Below are positions 7,247 to 15,058 of a stretch of 24,334 bases of DNA, piece after piece. The notes below the pieces were generated by a model. That model worked only from the letters and a program-made list of their open reading frames with translations, was not told the DNA's origin and ran no database searches. This DNA is from an uncultured Actinomycetes bacterium (lineage in GTDB: Bacteria; Actinomycetota; Actinomycetes; Mycobacteriales; Mycobacteriaceae): assembly GCA_903911165.1 (NCBI GenBank), contig CAIWCQ010000387.1, forward strand, positions 1 through 24,334, given 5' to 3'. The first letter of the stretch is position 1; each line of letters begins with the position of its first letter. The position numbers and the translations under genes were made by a program.

Positions 7247-8110
7247 CTAGCCCCCGCGGGCCATTTTCTCCAGGCGAGCGATCCGGTCCTGCACCGGTGG
7301 GTGCGTCGAAAACATCTTGCCCATCCGGTCCTTGGCACTGAACGGGCTGGCAATCATCAGGTGCGCCTGATCCGCCAACTGCGGACTCGGCGGCAATGGC
7401 GCCTGCTCCACACCACCGCTGATTTTGCTCAACGCGGACGCCAGGGCCAGTGGATCGCCGGAGAGTTGTGCACCGGACTCGTCGGCCTGATACTCCCGGG
7501 AGCGCGACACCGACATCTTGATCACTGTCGCAGCCATCGGTGCAAGTAGCGAAACCAGCAGCAGCGCAAGCGGATTGGGTCCGCGCCCACCGCCCCGCAC
7601 ACCAGTGAACATCGCCATCTGCGCCATACCGGTGACCACGGAGGCCAGTGCGCCGGCCACGCACGAGATCAGGATGTCGCGGTTGTAGACATGGGAGAGT
7701 TCGTGGCCCAGCACCGCGCGCAACTCACGCTCGTCGAGCAGGTTGAGGATCCCGGTGGTGCAGCAGACCGCCGCGTTGCGCGGGTTGCGTCCGGTGGCAA
7801 AGGCGTTGGGGTTGGCTGTGTCGCTGATGTAGAGGCTGGGCATCGGCTGGTGCGCGGCAGTGGACAGCTCGCGCACCATCGCGAAGATCTCCGGCGCCTG
7901 CACCTCGGTGATCGGCTGGGCCTTCATGGCCTTCAGCGCGAGTTTGGCGCTGTTGAAGTAGACGTAGATGTTCATACCGACGGCCATCAGCACCGACAGG
8001 GCCAGGATGGACTTGTTCTGGAATAGCGACCCGATGCCGACGATGAGCGCCGACATGCCGACGAGCAGCACGAAAGTCTTCATCCGGTTGGCGGTGGGAT
8101 GCCAGGTCAT
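7247..8110 (-). CDS. htpX: HtpX membrane zinc metalloprotease (M48 family)
   Basis: 287 residues, normal for HtpX. Two N-terminal membrane segments (about 11-29 and 34-52) precede the zinc-binding HELSH at 136-140, with E137 as catalytic residue. The later [11 protein letters not shown] block supplies the third zinc ligand. Two further hydrophobic segments (about 148-170 and 180-200) follow the HExxH helix. HtpX degrades misfolded membrane proteins together with FtsH in other bacteria. ATG at 8110 with SD AGGAGGAC (8122-8115). It lies 69 bp downstream of grcC1 on the same strand, as Rv0562-Rv0563 do. The TAG stop is directly adjacent to the TAA of the convergent exported-protein gene, with no base between. 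Confidence 0.96.
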   Translation of the reverse strand: MTWHPTANRMKTFVLLVGMSALIVGIGSLFQNKSILALSVLMAVGMNIYVYFNSAKLALKAMKAQPITEVQAPEIFAMVRELSTAAHQPMPSLYISDTANPNAFATGRNPRNAAVCCTTGILNLLDERELRAVLGHELSHVYNRDILISCVAGALASVVTGMAQMAMFTGVRGGGRGPNPLALLLVSLLAPMAATVIKMSVSRSREYQADESGAQLSGDPLALASALSKISGGVEQAPLPPSPQLADQAHLMIASPFSAKDRMGKMFSTHPPVQDRIARLEKMARGG

Positions 8111-8114
8111 CTAT

Positions 8115-8122
8115 GTCCTCCT
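8115..8122 (-). promoter_or_regulatory. htpX Shine-Dalgarno and possible own -10 upstream
   Basis: AGGAGGAC lies 4 nt before ATG 8110. Further upstream, TAGTCT (8146-8141) fits TANNNT and would start a leader of about 24 nt, so htpX may be transcribed separately from grcC1. Confidence 0.5.
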
Positions 8123-8179
8123 AGAACGGTCCATCCGGGGAGACTAACGCCCCGAAGCGGCCCGAAAGTTCCGGATCGG

Positions 8180-9187
8180 CTATCCGTGTCGGTTAACCGT
8201 GTAGTCCACCAGCGAAGCCAGCGCACGTCGCCCGGGCACGTCGGGCAGCCCGGCCAACTCGGCCCGGGCCTGCTCGGCATACTGCAGCACGGTCAGTTTC
8301 GCCGCGGCGATGCCGCCGGAGGCCCGCAGCAGTCCCAGCGCCTCGGCGAGGGCCTCGTCGTCGGTGACCGGGCCCTTGAGGAGTTCCCGCAGGCGGTCGG
8401 CAGCCGGCCCGGTCTCCTCCAATGCGTAGAGCACCGGCAGGGTGTGCACGCCTTCACGCAGGTCGGTGCCGGGCAACTTGCCGGACTCGTCGGGATCGCT
8501 GTCGATGTCGATGATGTCGTCGGCGATCTGGAACACCGTGCCGATGATCCCGCCGATCCGGCCGAGTCGCTCGATTTGGTCGGCGTTGGCCCCGGAGAAC
8601 GTTCCGCCGAAGCGTCCGGCCGCGGCGATCAGACATGCGGTCTTCTCCGACACCACCTTCAGGTAGTGCGAGACGGCGTCGTCATCGTCGCCTGAGCCCT
8701 TGGTCTCGCGCATCTGTCCGGTGACCAGCAGGGCGAACGTCTCGGCGATGATACGCACCGCCGCGGGACCGAGATCGGCCACCAACCGCGAGGCCGTCGC
8801 GAACAGATAGTCCCCGGCCAGAATCGCGATGTTGTTGCCCCAGCGGGCATTTGCCGACGGTACGCCGCGGCGCATCTGCGCCTCGTCCATCACATCGTCG
8901 TGGTAGAGGGTCGCCAGGTGCACCAGTTCGATGACCGCACCGGCGACGACGACATCCGAGGCGTCGGGGTCCGGACCGATCTGGGCCGACAACACGGTGA
9001 ACAGCGGGCGGAACCGCTTGCCGCCGGCCTCGAACAGATGCAGCACGGCTTCGGTCATCAACTCATCGCCGCTGCTCAGTTCGGCGGCGATCAGTTCATC
9101 GACGCGGGCAACCCCGGCGCGAACGGCCTGGGCGAATTCGGGGTCACCGAAATCCACGCCTGCCACCACGGTCGCCGGTGTCCTCAC
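8180..9187 (-). CDS. grcC1: All-trans polyprenyl diphosphate synthase for the menaquinone side chain
   Basis: 335 residues of the isoprenyl synthase fold. The first aspartate-rich motif DDVMD is D97-D101 and the second is DDIIDID in FQIADDIIDID; both bind Mg-diphosphate. EAGGKRFRP (53-61) is the usual substrate-binding block. The fifth residue before the first motif is the small A92, which in this family usually permits long chains rather than stopping at C15-C20. The protein corresponds to Rv0562 (GrcC1) and lies next to menJ, so its product is probably the menaquinone side chain, about C45; chain length cannot be read directly. GTG start at 9187 lies 6 nt after TATGTT, fitting a leaderless mRNA. 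Only 21 bp separate it from the divergent menJ start. Confidence 0.93.
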   Translation of the reverse strand: MRTPATVVAGVDFGDPEFAQAVRAGVARVDELIAAELSSGDELMTEAVLHLFEAGGKRFRPLFTVLSAQIGPDPDASDVVVAGAVIELVHLATLYHDDVMDEAQMRRGVPSANARWGNNIAILAGDYLFATASRLVADLGPAAVRIIAETFALLVTGQMRETKGSGDDDDAVSHYLKVVSEKTACLIAAAGRFGGTFSGANADQIERLGRIGGIIGTVFQIADDIIDIDSDPDESGKLPGTDLREGVHTLPVLYALEETGPAADRLRELLKGPVTDDEALAEALGLLRASGGIAAAKLTVLQYAEQARAELAGLPDVPGRRALASLVDYTVNRHG

Positions 9188-9192
9188 CGACC

Positions 9193-9201
9193 TAACATAC
9201 T
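9193..9201. promoter_or_regulatory. Overlapping divergent -10 elements between grcC1 and menJ
   Basis: On the minus strand TATGTT (9199-9194) lies 6 nt before the grcC1 GTG. On the plus strand TAACAT (9193-9198) would start transcription 3-4 nt before the menJ ATG, or CATACT (9196-9201) would start at it. The hexamers share the same bases, so the two promoters should compete or be co-opened. Confidence 0.45.
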
Positions 9202-9208
9202 GTGAAGC

Positions 9209-10447
9209 ATGGCCGCATCAGCATCGGAGGTCCGGGCCGACGTCGTCGTGGTCGGCGCGGGGCCGTCCGGATCGGCGGCGGCCGCCTGGGCGGCCCGCAG
9301 TGGACGTGACGTACTCCTGATCGACGCCTGCGAGTTTCCGCGCGACAAAGCCTGCGGTGACGGCTTGACTCCGCGCGCGGTCGCCGAATTGCGCGCTCTC
9401 GGTCTGGGTGACTGGCTGGACGGCCGGATCCGCCACCACGGGTTACGGATGGCCGGATACGGCGCCGACGTCGAGGTGCGCTGGCCGGGCAAGTCGTTCC
9501 CGATGACCAGCAGTGCAGTCCCGCGCACCGAACTCGATGACCGCATCCGCGAGGTCGCCGCGGACTCCGGTGCCGCCATGGCACTGGGACGCAAGTGCGT
9601 TGACGTCGCCCGGGACAGCGCCGGACGGGTGGAGGCGGTAATCCTGGCCGACGGATCACGGGTGGGCTGTCGCTGGCTGATCGTCGCCGACGGGGCGCGC
9701 TCACCGCTGGGCCGCGTACTGGGCCGGCAATGGCATCAGCAGACGGTCTACGGGGTGGCCGCGCGGGCCTACCTGGCATCGCCGCGCGCGGACGAACCGT
9801 GGATCTCCTCGGATCTGGAACTGCGCTCGGCCGACGGTCAGGTGCTCCCCGGATACGGCTGGATTTTTCCCCTCGGCAACGGCCAGGTGAACATCGGGGT
9901 GGGCGCACTGGCCACCGCGAAGCGGCCCGCCGAGGTGGCCCTGCGGCCACTGCTGCGCCACTACGCCGACCTCAAGCGCTCGGCCTGGGGGTTCACCGGT
10001 CAGCCGCAGGCACACGCCTCGGCACTGCTGCCGATGGGCGGTGCGGTCTCCGGGGTGGCGGGTGAGAACTGGATGCTGATCGGGGACGCGGCGGCGTGTG
10101 TGAACCCGCTCAACGGCGAAGGTATCGACTACGGCCTGGAGACCGGGCGGCTGGCCGCGCAGATGCTGGACTCGGGCGAACCGGCGACGGCGGCCTGGCC
10201 GGCATTACTGCAGGCGCACTACGGGCGCGGGTTCTCAGTGGCCCGCCGACTCGGACTGCTGCTGACACTGCCCCGCTTCCTGCCGATGGCCGGCCCGCTG
10301 GGCATGCGATCGGCCGCTCTGATGAGAGTCGCGGTGCGGGTGATGGGCAACCTCGTCAGCGACGAGGACGCCGACCTCGTGGCCCGGGCCTGGCGGGTGG
10401 GCGGGGCCGGTTCGCGTCTCCTGGACGAGCGAAAGCCGTTCTGCTAG
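9209..10447 (+). CDS. menJ: Menaquinone beta-isoprene reductase (geranylgeranyl reductase family)
   Basis: 412 residues, the Rv0561c/MenJ counterpart by position and motif. FAD-binding GAGPSG (16-21) sits in [17 protein letters not shown]. The family block [11 protein letters not shown] lies at 43-53, and the second FAD motif [18 protein letters not shown] begins at G292-D293. MenJ reduces the second isoprene unit of menaquinone-9 to give MK-9(II-H2), acting at the membrane on the finished lipid quinone (established for M. tuberculosis and M. smegmatis). The protein ends ERKPFC, with a C-terminal cysteine. Start ATG 9209 has no SD. The TAG stop (10445-10447) lies in CTAG, shared with the menG stop on the other strand. 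Confidence 0.94.
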   Translation: MAASASEVRADVVVVGAGPSGSAAAAWAARSGRDVLLIDACEFPRDKACGDGLTPRAVAELRALGLGDWLDGRIRHHGLRMAGYGADVEVRWPGKSFPMTSSAVPRTELDDRIREVAADSGAAMALGRKCVDVARDSAGRVEAVILADGSRVGCRWLIVADGARSPLGRVLGRQWHQQTVYGVAARAYLASPRADEPWISSDLELRSADGQVLPGYGWIFPLGNGQVNIGVGALATAKRPAEVALRPLLRHYADLKRSAWGFTGQPQAHASALLPMGGAVSGVAGENWMLIGDAAACVNPLNGEGIDYGLETGRLAAQMLDSGEPATAAWPALLQAHYGRGFSVARRLGLLLTLPRFLPMAGPLGMRSAALMRVAVRVMGNLVSDEDADLVARAWRVGGAGSRLLDERKPFC

Positions 10448-11133
10448 AGCGGTTTACGCCCCTGATGCAGGGCGACAATACCGCCGGTGAGGTTACGCCA
10501 GCTCACCTGTGACCAGCCGGCCTGTTCAATCCGGCTGGCCAGTGCCGGCTGGTCGGGCCAGGCCCGGATGGACTCAGCCAGGTACACGTAGGCCTCCGGG
10601 TTGCTCGACACCGCGCGCGCGACCCGCGGCAACGCCTTCATCAGGTACTCCTTGTAGGCGGTGGCGAACACCGGTACGGCGGGCGTGGAGAACTCGCACA
10701 CCACCAGTCGCCCGCCGGGCTTGGTGACCCGGGCCATCTCGCGCAGACCGGCGCCGGTGTCGACGACGTTGCGCAGGCCGAAGCTGATCGTGACCGCGTC
10801 GAACACGTCGTCGCCGAACGGCAAGCGGGTGGCGTCGGCGCCGACCTTGGGCACCGGGCGCTGATGGCCGGCGTGCAACATCCCCACCGAGAAGTCCGCG
10901 GCCAGACACCATGCCCCGGACTTGGCGATCTCGACCGTCGACACCGCCGTGCCGGCGGCGAGGTCCAGGACGGTGTCACCGGGCCCGGCCCGCAGTGCCG
11001 CACGGGTGGCCCGGCGCCAGTAGCGGTCGCGGCCGGCTGAGAGCACGGTGTTGGTGATGTCGTAGCGCCGCGCCACGCCGTCGAACATCGACGCCACCGC
11101 ACGCGGGTCCTTGTCCAGTGACGCCCGACTCAT
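10444..11133 (-). CDS. menG: Demethylmenaquinone methyltransferase (UbiE/MenG)
   Basis: 229 residues. SAM-binding motif I is [16 protein letters not shown], followed by the acidic AADFS motif. [16 protein letters not shown] is the post-II/III block, and the C-terminal [16 protein letters not shown] is typical of UbiE/MenG. It transfers a methyl group from SAM to demethylmenaquinone, the last ring step. ATG 11133 is preferred: it overlaps the previous gene's TGA as ATGA (11133-11130), and the frame upstream of it lacks family similarity. It is the last gene of the seven-gene minus-strand set. In M. tuberculosis mgtA (Rv0557) lies between this gene and Rv0556; here nothing does. The TAG stop overlaps that of menJ by 4 bp. 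Confidence 0.95.
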   Translation of the reverse strand: MSRASLDKDPRAVASMFDGVARRYDITNTVLSAGRDRYWRRATRAALRAGPGDTVLDLAAGTAVSTVEIAKSGAWCLAADFSVGMLHAGHQRPVPKVGADATRLPFGDDVFDAVTISFGLRNVVDTGAGLREMARVTKPGGRLVVCEFSTPAVPVFATAYKEYLMKALPRVARAVSSNPEAYVYLAESIRAWPDQPALASRIEQAGWSQVSWRNLTGGIVALHQGRKPL

Positions 11134-11633
11134 CGCAGAGACGCTACCGGCAGTCGTTGCTCGCGGCGCACCAGAACGGCCAGGGCCGCCGCACAGACCA
11201 GCCACCCCACCACCGCCGTGGACACAGCCGGAATGATCGCCAGGGAAGCGTTCCGGTTCTGTACCCGGACCAGATTCGGGCTGCCCTTGTCGAACTCCAC
11301 GTAGATCCGCATGCCCGCGGCCAGTTCGGAGGGGTAGAGCACACCGAGTTCCGGACGGTAGGTGACGCGGTCGGGTCCGACGAACTCCACCGTCGAGCGA
11401 CGCGGGCCGGCCGAGAGCACCTCGGCTTCGGCCACGCCCATGTTCCGTTCAATCTGACGATCGTTGCGCCACGCTCCGGCCACCAGGAGCACCGACTGCA
11501 AACCGATGACGGCGGCGACGATCCACACGCCGGTTTTGGCCCAGCGCAACACTTTCCGTTCGCCGGTGTCGATCAGATCGGGATCGCGTCGCGGCAGAGC
11601 ATTGTCGAGCAGCGCCCAAAGGCGACCCTTCAC
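11130..11633 (-). CDS. DUF3592-type membrane protein (Rv0556-type)
   Basis: 167 residues with two predicted membrane segments: about 33-53 ([21 protein letters not shown]) and about 133-155 ([22 protein letters not shown]). The ~75-residue region between them contains [14 protein letters not shown] and [16 protein letters not shown], resembling the small extracytoplasmic domain of DUF3592 proteins. The function is unknown, but its fixed position between menD and menG, as in M. tuberculosis, suggests a link to quinone metabolism or its membrane assembly (inference). GTG 11633 overlaps the menD TGA as GTGA, and its own TGA overlaps menG as ATGA, so translation of the three is probably coupled. 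Confidence 0.85.
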   Translation of the reverse strand: MKGRLWALLDNALPRRDPDLIDTGERKVLRWAKTGVWIVAAVIGLQSVLLVAGAWRNDRQIERNMGVAEAEVLSAGPRRSTVEFVGPDRVTYRPELGVLYPSELAAGMRIYVEFDKGSPNLVRVQNRNASLAIIPAVSTAVVGWLVCAAALAVLVRREQRLPVASLR

Positions 11634-13255
11634 TGCGCCGCCCTGATATCGGCGTGCAGTCGCCGCAAGGTGGAACGGTCGGCCTTGACCTCCAACACCC
11701 GCATTCCCTCGTGCGGCTCATCGAGGGCGCTGCGGAGATCGTCGACCTCGATCTGCCGGGAGTCGACGTGGTAGGCCCGGCACAGCGCGAGGACGTCGAC
11801 GTCGTGCGGGGTGCCGAAGATGCGCGCGGAGACGTCGGCGAACCGGGGGTCGCCCTGCTCGAGCAGTTCGAAGATGCCGCCGCCGTTGTCGTTGGACACC
11901 ACGATGGTGAGGTCGGCCGGCGTCGGTTCAGTGGGGCCGATCAGCAGGCCCGAGGCATCGTGGACGAAGGTGAGATCGCCGAGCAGGGCGATCGTGCGGG
12001 AGTTATGCGCCAGTGCGGCGCCGATGGCCGTGGACACCGTTCCGTCGATGCCGGCCACGCCGCGGTTGGACCGCACCGTGATGCCCTCGGTGTTCAGCCC
12101 CACCAGGGCGGCGTCGCGCACCGGGTTGGAGGCGCCGAGTACCAGTTGGTCACCCGGGCGCACCGCGGCGGCCACCGCCGCGGCGACATGCAACCCGGTG
12201 GTCAGTGGGTGGGCGGCCAACCGGTCGTGAACCGCCGCCAGCGCACTGCGGTTAGCCTCCGCGCAGCGCTGCAGCCACTGCGGATCGGCGGTGCCGGTGG
12301 TACGCGCCCGGGTGCCGGTGGCCTGGGAGTTACCCGACACATCAGGCCAGCGCGGCCCGGTGGTCAGTGCGAACACCGCGACGGTCGGATCAGCCAGCAG
12401 AGCGGTGACCGGACGGTGCAGCGTGGGCCGGCCCAGCATGATGACCTGCCGGGGGCGGACCCGGTTCAGCGCCAACGGATGCAGCGGGGTCGCCGCGTGC
12501 GGGGCGGTGGGCTCGGCGACCGTCGGCAGGTGCGCGAGGTTGGGATGCACCCCGGCGCCATGTCCGGCGATGACGACGGTGTCTTCGGTGAGGTCGATGT
12601 CAATCGGCTCGTCAAACGTCACCGGCGGGGTGTAGGTCCACGGTTGCCCGTCCGGCCGGCCCGGCGGGAACTCTTCCGGAACCGAATCCGCTTCGGGCAC
12701 AAGGGGTTCGCGCAGCGGAATGTCGAACTGCACCGGTCCGGAATTGGCGGTGCGGGCCCCGGTGGCCGCGGCCAGCACCCGGCAGGCGGCCGAGCGCCAC
12801 TGGGCGTTGAGCATCTCGAGCTTCTCGGCTCCCGCTTCGGCCAGGCCGGTGCTGATCGCCGCGCGCACCTGGGTGCCGAAGTAGCCCAGCTGCTCCATGG
12901 TCTGGTTGGCGCCGGTGCCCAGCATCTCGTAGGGCCGGTTGGCGCTCAGCACGATCAGCGGCACCCGGGCGTAGTTGGCCTCGACGACGGCCGGGCCCAG
13001 GTTGGCCACCGCGGTACCGGACGTCATCGCGATCGGGACCGGCCGCCCGCTGCCCGAGGCCAGGCCGACCGCGAGGAAGCCGGCGGTACGTTCGTCGATC
13101 CGCACGTGTAACCGCAACCGGCCCGCACGATCAGCGTCGGCCAGGGCGAAGGCCAGCGGGGCGTTGCGGGAACCGGGGCACAACACCACGTCGGAGACGC
13201 CGCCGCGAATGAGTTCGTCGACGACGACGCGGGCCTGAGCCGTCGAGGGATTCAC
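11630..13255 (-). CDS. menD: SEPHCHC synthase
   Basis: 541 residues, near the M. tuberculosis length. MenD is a thiamine-diphosphate enzyme that joins isochorismate and 2-oxoglutarate to give SEPHCHC. The N-terminal Pyr domain has [17 protein letters not shown] and RIDERTAGF with E55, the glutamate that activates the cofactor. The C-terminal PP domain has [14 protein letters not shown] and [11 protein letters not shown], the Mg/TPP-binding motif. R97, R276 and R302 lie where, as I recall, M. tuberculosis MenD has the arginines (97, 277, 303) that bind the feedback inhibitor DHNA; the one-residue shift fits a small deletion. GTG start at 13255, 13 nt after the bpoC stop; only a weak GGTAGG resembles an SD. 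Confidence 0.97.
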   Translation of the reverse strand: MNPSTAQARVVVDELIRGGVSDVVLCPGSRNAPLAFALADADRAGRLRLHVRIDERTAGFLAVGLASGSGRPVPIAMTSGTAVANLGPAVVEANYARVPLIVLSANRPYEMLGTGANQTMEQLGYFGTQVRAAISTGLAEAGAEKLEMLNAQWRSAACRVLAAATGARTANSGPVQFDIPLREPLVPEADSVPEEFPPGRPDGQPWTYTPPVTFDEPIDIDLTEDTVVIAGHGAGVHPNLAHLPTVAEPTAPHAATPLHPLALNRVRPRQVIMLGRPTLHRPVTALLADPTVAVFALTTGPRWPDVSGNSQATGTRARTTGTADPQWLQRCAEANRSALAAVHDRLAAHPLTTGLHVAAAVAAAVRPGDQLVLGASNPVRDAALVGLNTEGITVRSNRGVAGIDGTVSTAIGAALAHNSRTIALLGDLTFVHDASGLLIGPTEPTPADLTIVVSNDNGGGIFELLEQGDPRFADVSARIFGTPHDVDVLALCRAYHVDSRQIEVDDLRSALDEPHEGMRVLEVKADRSTLRRLHADIRAAQ

Positions 13256-13268
13256 GCCTACCAGCGTG

Positions 13269-14057
13269 TCATATCAGGCTTCCGGCGAAAAACCCCAGCA
13301 TGGCGTTGTTGACCACATCAGGCCGCTCCAGGAAACCGAGGTGGCCGGCGTTGGCGATCTGGATGTAGCGGCCGTTCGGCAGGGCCTCACCGACCTCCCG
13401 GCCCAGCGCCGGCGGGGTGATGACGTCGTCGCCGAATCCGATCACCAGCACCTCGGTGGTGATCGATCGGTAGGCGAGCAGCCGGTTCTCCGTGGGCGCG
13501 ACGGTCATCTGGGCCCGCCAGCCGGCCGTGCGCGGGAGCGGAAACGCGGTGAACATCTCGACCCACTCCCCGATCGCCGCGGCATCGTTGATGGTCTTGG
13601 CCGAGAAGTTCTCCAGGACGCGGACTTTCGCCGCGTAGCCGGCCGGCAACTCGATGCCGGAATCGGCCAGTTCCAGATCAGCGGCCCGGAATGCGGTGCG
13701 GGTGTCATCGAGCCGGCCGCGGGTTCCCATCAGCACCACCTGGGTCAGGAGTTCCGGCCGGGACAACATCAGCTCCTGGGCGATGAATGCGCCCATCGAC
13801 ATCGCGACCAGTCGCACCGGAGCACCCACCACGGTCTCGATGAGTTCGGCGGTGTCGGCGACCATCTCATCGGTGGAGAAGCCGGAGGCGTCCTCGGTGG
13901 CGCCGATGCCGCGGTTATCGAAGGTGATGCAGCGGTACCCGGCGGCGGTGAACGCCGGCACCTGGTGAATGTGCCAGGTACGACCCGCGCCGCCGGTGCC
14001 GGCGATAAACAGCACCGGTTCACCGGAACCGGTTTCGGTGTAGGCCAAGGTGGTCAC
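13269..14057 (-). CDS. bpoC: Alpha/beta hydrolase of the BpoC type; MenH candidate
   Basis: 262 residues. The order is oxyanion block [12 protein letters not shown] (about 17-28), DNRGIG (47-52), nucleophile elbow AMSMG with S87, acid D211 in GFGDDVITP, and H239 in NAGHLGF, a complete Ser-Asp-His triad. It is annotated in M. tuberculosis (Rv0554) as a possible peroxidase, but the fold and triad also suit SHCHC synthase (MenH), which acts between MenD and MenC. Its position exactly between menD and menC supports that reading; the sequence does not settle it. GTG 14057 is the only reasonable start before the conserved region and lies 7 nt after TAGCCT (14070-14065), created by the 14-bp repeat. 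Confidence 0.9.
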   Translation of the reverse strand: MTTLAYTETGSGEPVLFIAGTGGAGRTWHIHQVPAFTAAGYRCITFDNRGIGATEDASGFSTDEMVADTAELIETVVGAPVRLVAMSMGAFIAQELMLSRPELLTQVVLMGTRGRLDDTRTAFRAADLELADSGIELPAGYAAKVRVLENFSAKTINDAAAIGEWVEMFTAFPLPRTAGWRAQMTVAPTENRLLAYRSITTEVLVIGFGDDVITPPALGREVGEALPNGRYIQIANAGHLGFLERPDVVNNAMLGFFAGSLI

Positions 14058-14064
14058 CGGCGCG

Positions 14065-14070
14065 AGGCTA
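14065..14070 (-). promoter_or_regulatory. Possible internal -10 element for bpoC
   Basis: Minus strand TAGCCT lies 7 nt before the bpoC GTG at 14057. It begins in the outermost copy of the 14-bp repeat and may allow a second, leaderless transcript for bpoC, menD and downstream genes. Weakest of the leaderless candidates because the genes are otherwise tightly packed. Confidence 0.25.
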
Positions 14071-14108
14071 GCAGTGCTGGGCTAGCAGTGCTGGGCTAGC
14101 CGTGCTGG
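14067..14108. repeat. 14-bp tandem repeat (three copies) giving stops in all six frames
   Basis: GCTAGCAGTGCTGG is repeated at 14067-14080 and 14081-14094, and a one-base variant (GCTAGCCGTGCTGG) is at 14095-14108. Each unit begins with the palindrome GCTAGC, so each holds a TAG on both strands. Since 14 is not a multiple of three, the three units place TAG in every frame of each strand. The last 13 bp are menC coding sequence including its stop; the rest is the 38-bp menC-bpoC gap. Confidence 0.9.
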
Positions 14109-15058
14109 GCGGGTAGCAGGGCCTGACAGGCCCGCACCCGGGCGATCCACCAGTCGCGCCGCTCGGCCGGGGCGGCCAGGGCGGCCAGTCGGGCCGGGTC
14201 GGGCACGACGTCGGCCACGGCAAGGCAGCCGTCGACGACCGGAAGGTCGGCGACGTCGTCGACGAATAATCCCCCGGTGCCCAGCCCGCAGGCATGCTCC
14301 AGTCGGGGCAGTGCCGCCGCGGCGGCGAGTCCGGCGGCGATGCCGACCGCGGAGTCCAGCGCGCTGGAGATCACCACCGGGATGTCGATGGCGGCGGCGA
14401 TGCGCAGCAGTGCCGCGACACCGCCCAGTGGGGCGACCTTGAGCACCGCGATATCGACCGCGCCTGCCCGCACGACGGCCAACGGGTCCGCGGCCCTACG
14501 GATGCTTTCATCGGCGGCCACCGGAATGTTGATGCGCCGTCGCAGGAGCGCGAGTTCAGCCACCGTGGCGCAGGGTTGTTCGAGATATTCCAGCGGACCG
14601 TCGGCACTGAGTGCGGCCGCAGCCGCGACCGCCTGCTCGAGAGTCCAGCCGCCGTTGGCGTCTACCCGCACCGTCGGGACCAGCGCACGCACCGCGTTGA
14701 CCCGCGCCACGTCCTCAGCCAGGGTCTGGCCCGGCTCGGCGACCTTCACCTTGGCCGTCGTCGCACCGGGAAATCTCGCCAGCACCTCGGCCACCTGCCC
14801 GGGGAGCACCGCTGGGATGGTGGCGTTGATCTGAATCGAGTCACGCCGCGCCGGAGGCCTTGTCCCGTAGGCGGATTCGATCGCTGAGGCAAGCCAGTAC
14901 GCGGCTTCCTGCGGCGGATATTCCGGGAACGCGCCGAAGTCACCCCAGCCGGACGGACCGTCGATCAGTGCGACTTCGCGCACCGTGATACCACGAAAAC
15001 GCACCCGCATCGGTAGCGCGACGACATGCAGACGATCCAGCAGGTCGTCTGCCTCCAT
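14096..15058 (-). CDS. menC: o-Succinylbenzoate synthase (enolase superfamily)
   Basis: 320 residues, close to the usual mycobacterial MenC. It dehydrates SHCHC to o-succinylbenzoate. All key residues of the enolase-superfamily barrel are visible: the KxK pair K103/K105 in TAKVKVAE, metal ligands D133 (RVDANGGW), E160 (LEYLEQP) and D183 (AADES), and K207 in AVLKVAPLGG. The ATG at 15058 overlaps the upstream ligase stop by one base (TGATG), implying coupled translation. The same frame stays open to 15271, but that extension is Arg/Gly-rich and lies inside the ligase gene, so it is not used. The last codons lie in the 14-bp repeat, so the C-terminus (PAQHG) may vary between strains. Confidence 0.96.
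   Translation of the reverse strand: MEADDLLDRLHVVALPMRVRFRGITVREVALIDGPSGWGDFGAFPEYPPQEAAYWLASAIESAYGTRPPARRDSIQINATIPAVLPGQVAEVLARFPGATTAKVKVAEPGQTLAEDVARVNAVRALVPTVRVDANGGWTLEQAVAAAAALSADGPLEYLEQPCATVAELALLRRRINIPVAADESIRRAADPLAVVRAGAVDIAVLKVAPLGGVAALLRIAAAIDIPVVISSALDSAVGIAAGLAAAAALPRLEHACGLGTGGLFVDDVADLPVVDGCLAVADVVPDPARLAALAAPAERRDWWIARVRACQALLPAQHG

Noticed and set aside
11654..13111. 485-codon plus-strand open frame opposite menD
   Set aside because: menD on the minus strand has complete catalytic motifs; the opposite frame has biased His/Gly/Arg composition and no recognisable domain.
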